NCBI RefSeq assembly: GCF_051380735.1
Contig: NZ_JBNYXQ010000001.1
Coordinates: forward strand, 1-64,000
Origin: Janthinobacterium sp051380735
GTDB taxonomy: Bacteria; Pseudomonadota; Gammaproteobacteria; Burkholderiales; Burkholderiaceae_D
DNA: 64,000 nucleotides
Direction: 5' to 3'
Shown: in pieces, positions 61,584 to 64,000 of the stretch
Layout: each line of letters begins with the position of its first letter
Numbering within the stretch: position 1 is the first letter of the stretch
Program-made: the position numbers and the translations under genes
Notes under the pieces: generated by a model
Told to the model about the DNA's origin: nothing
Databases searched by the model: none
What the model saw: only the letters and a program-made list of their open reading frames with translations

Positions 61584-63113
61584 TCAGAATTGAAAGTAGA
61601 GAAATTCGGTAACGCGGTTCATGCCGAAGATGCAGGCGACAAACAGCGCCGCGAAACCCAGGCTCCAGCGGCGCGTGGGCCGCCAGTGCCAGGCCAGGCG
61701 CCCCAGCTGGGCATTTTGAAATATTCTTTCAATACCGGGCTTGTAATGAATAAAAATTTCTTGTGTATTGGGCGCCCTGAAGGCCAGCAGCATGGCCAGC
61801 AGCAGCACCGGCAGGCCCGGTCCTCCCAGCTCGATCCAGCGAACGCCGTCAAAGGCAGGCTGCCAGCCCCAGTGCGCCAGCGGCACCGCAAGGGCTTCCA
61901 GGCCGCGCGGCAAGCTCACGCCATTCGCGCCGAACAGGGCGCCGGCGATGTCCCGGGCGGTGGCCACGTCGGGCGCGCGAAAGAATATCCAGGCCAGCAT
62001 GACGGCAAAAAACGTCAGCGCCGGTGGCCACCAGCGGCTGCGCGCGACGCCGAACCGCTGCTGCCAGGCTTGCTGCACCACCAGGTACAGCCCGTGCAGG
62101 CCACCCCAGATGACAAAGGTCCAGCCAGCGCCATGCCACAAGCCGCCCAGCAACATGGTCAGCATCAGATTGCGATAGCGCCTGGCTTGTCCGTGCCGGC
62201 TGCCGCCCAGCGCGATATACAGATAGTCGCGCAGGAATCGCGACAAGGTCATGTGCCAGCGGCGCCAGAACTCGGCGATATTGACGGCTTTATAGGGCGA
62301 GTTGAAATTGAGCGGCAGCCTGACGCCGAACAGGCGCGACAGGCCGATGGCCATGTCGCAATAGCCTGAAAAATCAAAATACAGCTGGAAGGTATAGGCC
62401 AGCACGCCGATCCAGGCCTCGATCAGGGTCGGCCCGGCACCGGCAGCAAATACGGGAATGGCCATTGGCGACAGGTTGTCGGCAATCAGCACCTTCTTGG
62501 CAAGACCGAGCACGAAGATCGACAAGCCAATGGCAAAATTGCCGGCATGCGGGCGCGTATTGGCCGCATCGGCAAATTGCGGCATCATTTCGCGGTGATG
62601 CAGCACCGGCCCGGCAATCAGGTGCGGAAAATAGCTGACAAACAGCACGTAGTGGATAAAGCGGTATTCGCGAACCTCGCCCCGGTAGCAATCGACCAGG
62701 AAGGCGATCTGGGTAAAGGTAAAGAAAGAAATGCCGATCGGCAGGATGACCGCGAGCGGTGGCAAGCCGCCAGCGCCAGCCGCCGCAGCCAGGGCATTGA
62801 CGCTGTCGACGAAAAAATTGGCGTATTTATACCAGGCCAGCAAGCACAGATTGGCGCTGAGCGCCGTCACCAGCACACGCTTCCTGGCCGGCCCGGTGCA
62901 AGCGCCGATCAGCCGCCCGCCCAGGTAGTTGACGGTGATTGACGCCAGCAGCAGCGGCACGTAGCGCACCTCCCAGTAGCCGTAGAAAAACAGCGATGCC
63001 AGCGCGAGCCAGGCGGCAGGCAGCAGCGGCCGGCCCGACTGTCCCAGCAAAAAATAGCCGGCCAGCACGATCGGCAGGTAAAAAAACAGAAAGCTGAAGG
63101 AATTAAACAGCAT
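61584..63113 (-). CDS. MBOAT family O-acyltransferase (AlgI-like)
   Basis: The product has 509 residues with about ten membrane spans. It opens MLFNSFSFLFFYLPIVLAGY, typical for AlgI. The conserved active region shows FWRRWHMTLSRFLRDYLYIA, GGSRHGQARRYRNLMLTMLL and GGLWHGAGWTFVIWGGLHG with the catalytic His. It moves acetyl groups across the inner membrane for sugar O-acetylation. ATG 63113 is chosen from GGGAG 6-7 bases upstream; it overlaps the end of the upstream glycosyltransferase by 11 bases. Confidence 0.9.
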   Translation of the reverse strand: MLFNSFSFLFFYLPIVLAGYFLLGQSGRPLLPAAWLALASLFFYGYWEVRYVPLLLASITVNYLGGRLIGACTGPARKRVLVTALSANLCLLAWYKYANFFVDSVNALAAAAGAGGLPPLAVILPIGISFFTFTQIAFLVDCYRGEVREYRFIHYVLFVSYFPHLIAGPVLHHREMMPQFADAANTRPHAGNFAIGLSIFVLGLAKKVLIADNLSPMAIPVFAAGAGPTLIEAWIGVLAYTFQLYFDFSGYCDMAIGLSRLFGVRLPLNFNSPYKAVNIAEFWRRWHMTLSRFLRDYLYIALGGSRHGQARRYRNLMLTMLLGGLWHGAGWTFVIWGGLHGLYLVVQQAWQQRFGVARSRWWPPALTFFAVMLAWIFFRAPDVATARDIAGALFGANGVSLPRGLEALAVPLAHWGWQPAFDGVRWIELGGPGLPVLLLAMLLAFRAPNTQEIFIHYKPGIERIFQNAQLGRLAWHWRPTRRWSLGFAALFVACIFGMNRVTEFLYFQF

Positions 63114-64000
63114 GAGCGCTCCCGGCATGCAGCTGGACATAGCATTCAGCAATCTGCGCCGCCACCCTGTCCCAGCTGAATTGGCTGACCAGCGCCTGCA
63201 CCCTGGCGCGCTCGGGTTGGCGGGCCACCAGTTGTTCGATGAGCAGGCGCTGGGCGGCGCCATCGTTCCAGCGCACCTTGCGCAGCGCAAACGCGGAATC
63301 GGGCAGGTCGAGCGCGCTTTGCGCCGTCATCACCACCGGCGTGCCGGCCGCCAGCGCTTCAAGCACGCACAAAGGCAGCACTTCGCCCTGGCTGGGCAAG
63401 GCCATCACGGCGGCCGCATGGTAGGCGCTGGCCAGCAGCGGATCGGCGTGTTCCAGGCCGCCCAGCCAGGTGACATGCGGCAAGGCCAGCAATTGCTGCA
63501 GATACGGCAATTCGTGGCGCGCCGCGGCGCCGATCAGCACCACCGGCAGCGTACTGCCGGCCAGCGCCAGCGCCAGGCCCAGTTGGTTTTTATACGGCGA
63601 GATACTGGCGACCATCAGCACGAAGGGGCCGGCAATGCCCGTTTCTTGCCGGAACAGCTCGCCATTGGCCGTAAAGAAATGCGGGTTGACGCCATTTGGA
63701 AACACACGGATTTTTTCAGAAGCGACGCCGTATCCCTGCGTGATGGCGTCGCGCTCGGCCTCGCCCAGGGCAATCACCAGGCTGGCCAGTTGCAGCGCGC
63801 GCTTGGTCTGGGCGTAGCTGGTTTGCACCGTCCAGTCCGTCAAGCGGCCGACCAGCCGGTCCGCCAGCGCGGCGCGGCGGGCGGTGGCGCGGTTCCAGCT
63901 TGGTGCCAGCAGTGGTGACAGCACCACCGGCAGGCCCAGCTCGCTGGCCATTTCGACGATGCGAAAATTGCCATTGATCGCAGAAAACACATGGATCAGA
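63103..64000 (-). CDS. GT4 glycosyltransferase (5' part beyond the window)
   Basis: At least 299 codons are visible and the frame is open to the window edge (LIHVFSAINGNFRIVEMASE), so the true start lies outside. It has VVLSPLLAPSWNRATARRAA, IRVFPNGVNPHFF, FVLMVASISPYKNQLGLALA and VMALPSQGEVLPLCVLEALA with the EX7E-like site of GT4 enzymes. It overlaps the MBOAT start by 11 bases and is the first visible gene of the leftward modification block. Confidence 0.85.
   Translation of the reverse strand, partial: LIHVFSAINGNFRIVEMASELGLPVVLSPLLAPSWNRATARRAALADRLVGRLTDWTVQTSYAQTKRALQLASLVIALGEAERDAITQGYGVASEKIRVFPNGVNPHFFTANGELFRQETGIAGPFVLMVASISPYKNQLGLALALAGSTLPVVLIGAAARHELPYLQQLLALPHVTWLGGLEHADPLLASAYHAAAVMALPSQGEVLPLCVLEALAAGTPVVMTAQSALDLPDSAFALRKVRWNDGAAQRLLIEQLVARQPERARVQALVSQFSWDRVAAQIAECYVQLHAGSAHAV

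Noticed and set aside
31386..64000. PEP-CTERM sorting signals in the encoded proteins
   Set aside because: I looked for a VPEP motif followed by a hydrophobic helix and an Arg-rich end and found none in the window.
1..64000. CRISPR arrays, tRNA and rRNA genes
   Set aside because: No regularly spaced repeats, cloverleaf-like stretches or rRNA segments were recognised by eye; a tRNA or covariance-model scan would be decisive.

Overview
The window is a GC-rich chromosomal segment, most likely from a betaproteobacterium of the Oxalobacteraceae (Janthinobacterium/Duganella/Massilia type). This is inferred from codon use, from the chromosomal KfrA-like/tyrosine-recombinase pair, from the ATP-grasp/alpha-E/transglutaminase/Anbu operon and above all from a large exosortase A (XrtA, PEP-CTERM) exopolysaccharide locus. 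No species marker, rRNA or tRNA gene is present.

Region 1 (1-17.6 kb) is an accessory mosaic. It opens with the 3' end of an IS4-type transposase and a broken gene (one in-frame stop, one frameshift). A Fur-box-preceded tandem DUF2061 membrane protein and a catalase-family protein follow, then a SMI1/KNR4 protein. Next come a divergent cadR/cadA metal-efflux pair with a textbook MerR-type promoter, two likely gene remnants, a PaaI thioesterase, an acyltransferase-3 membrane protein, the recombinase/KfrA pair, several unrecognised proteins, LtrA and a 2-hydroxyacid dehydrogenase.

Region 2 (17.6-31.4 kb) is mostly conserved functions. It holds a Fur-boxed TonB-dependent siderophore receptor, a secreted amidase-like protein whose start codon sits in a perfect hairpin, and the four-gene ATP-grasp/alpha-E/transglutaminase/Anbu cluster. 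A DUF900 hydrolase, a Zur-like regulator, a CobW-type GTPase with a coupled 56-residue ORF, a CpdB-like nucleotidase and a Sel1-repeat lipoprotein complete it.

Region 3 (31.4-64 kb) is the XrtA locus. A leftward pair makes UDP-HexNAc uronic-acid precursors (tviB/tviC type). A rightward group holds PrsT, a Wzy/O-antigen-ligase-like protein with a lectin-like insert and a trypsin-like protease. An N-acyl amino acid synthase and the Wza-type export lipoprotein point left. A long, tightly overlapping rightward run encodes chain-length determinant, tyrosine autokinase, outer-membrane beta-barrel, WecB, deacetylase, FemAB protein, glycosyltransferase, XrtA-EpsI fusion, a second glycosyltransferase, an asparagine-synthase-like amidotransferase, a third glycosyltransferase, a glycosyltransferase-CapK fusion and a membrane-anchored methyltransferase. 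A leftward block ends the window: D-lactate-type dehydrogenase, an SGNH-like protein, an MBOAT (AlgI-like) acyltransferase and a glycosyltransferase that runs off the end.

Together region 3 would make, modify (deacetylate, amidate, probably acetylate and methylate), polymerise and export a polysaccharide, and process PEP-CTERM proteins that are encoded elsewhere. The initiating sugar transferase, the flippase, the usual XrtA-associated ATPase and the PrsK/PrsR regulators are not in the window. The most unusual items are the GT4-CapK fusion, the lectin-like insert in the polymerase-like protein, the missing ATPase, the protease inside the locus, and the hairpin around a start codon.
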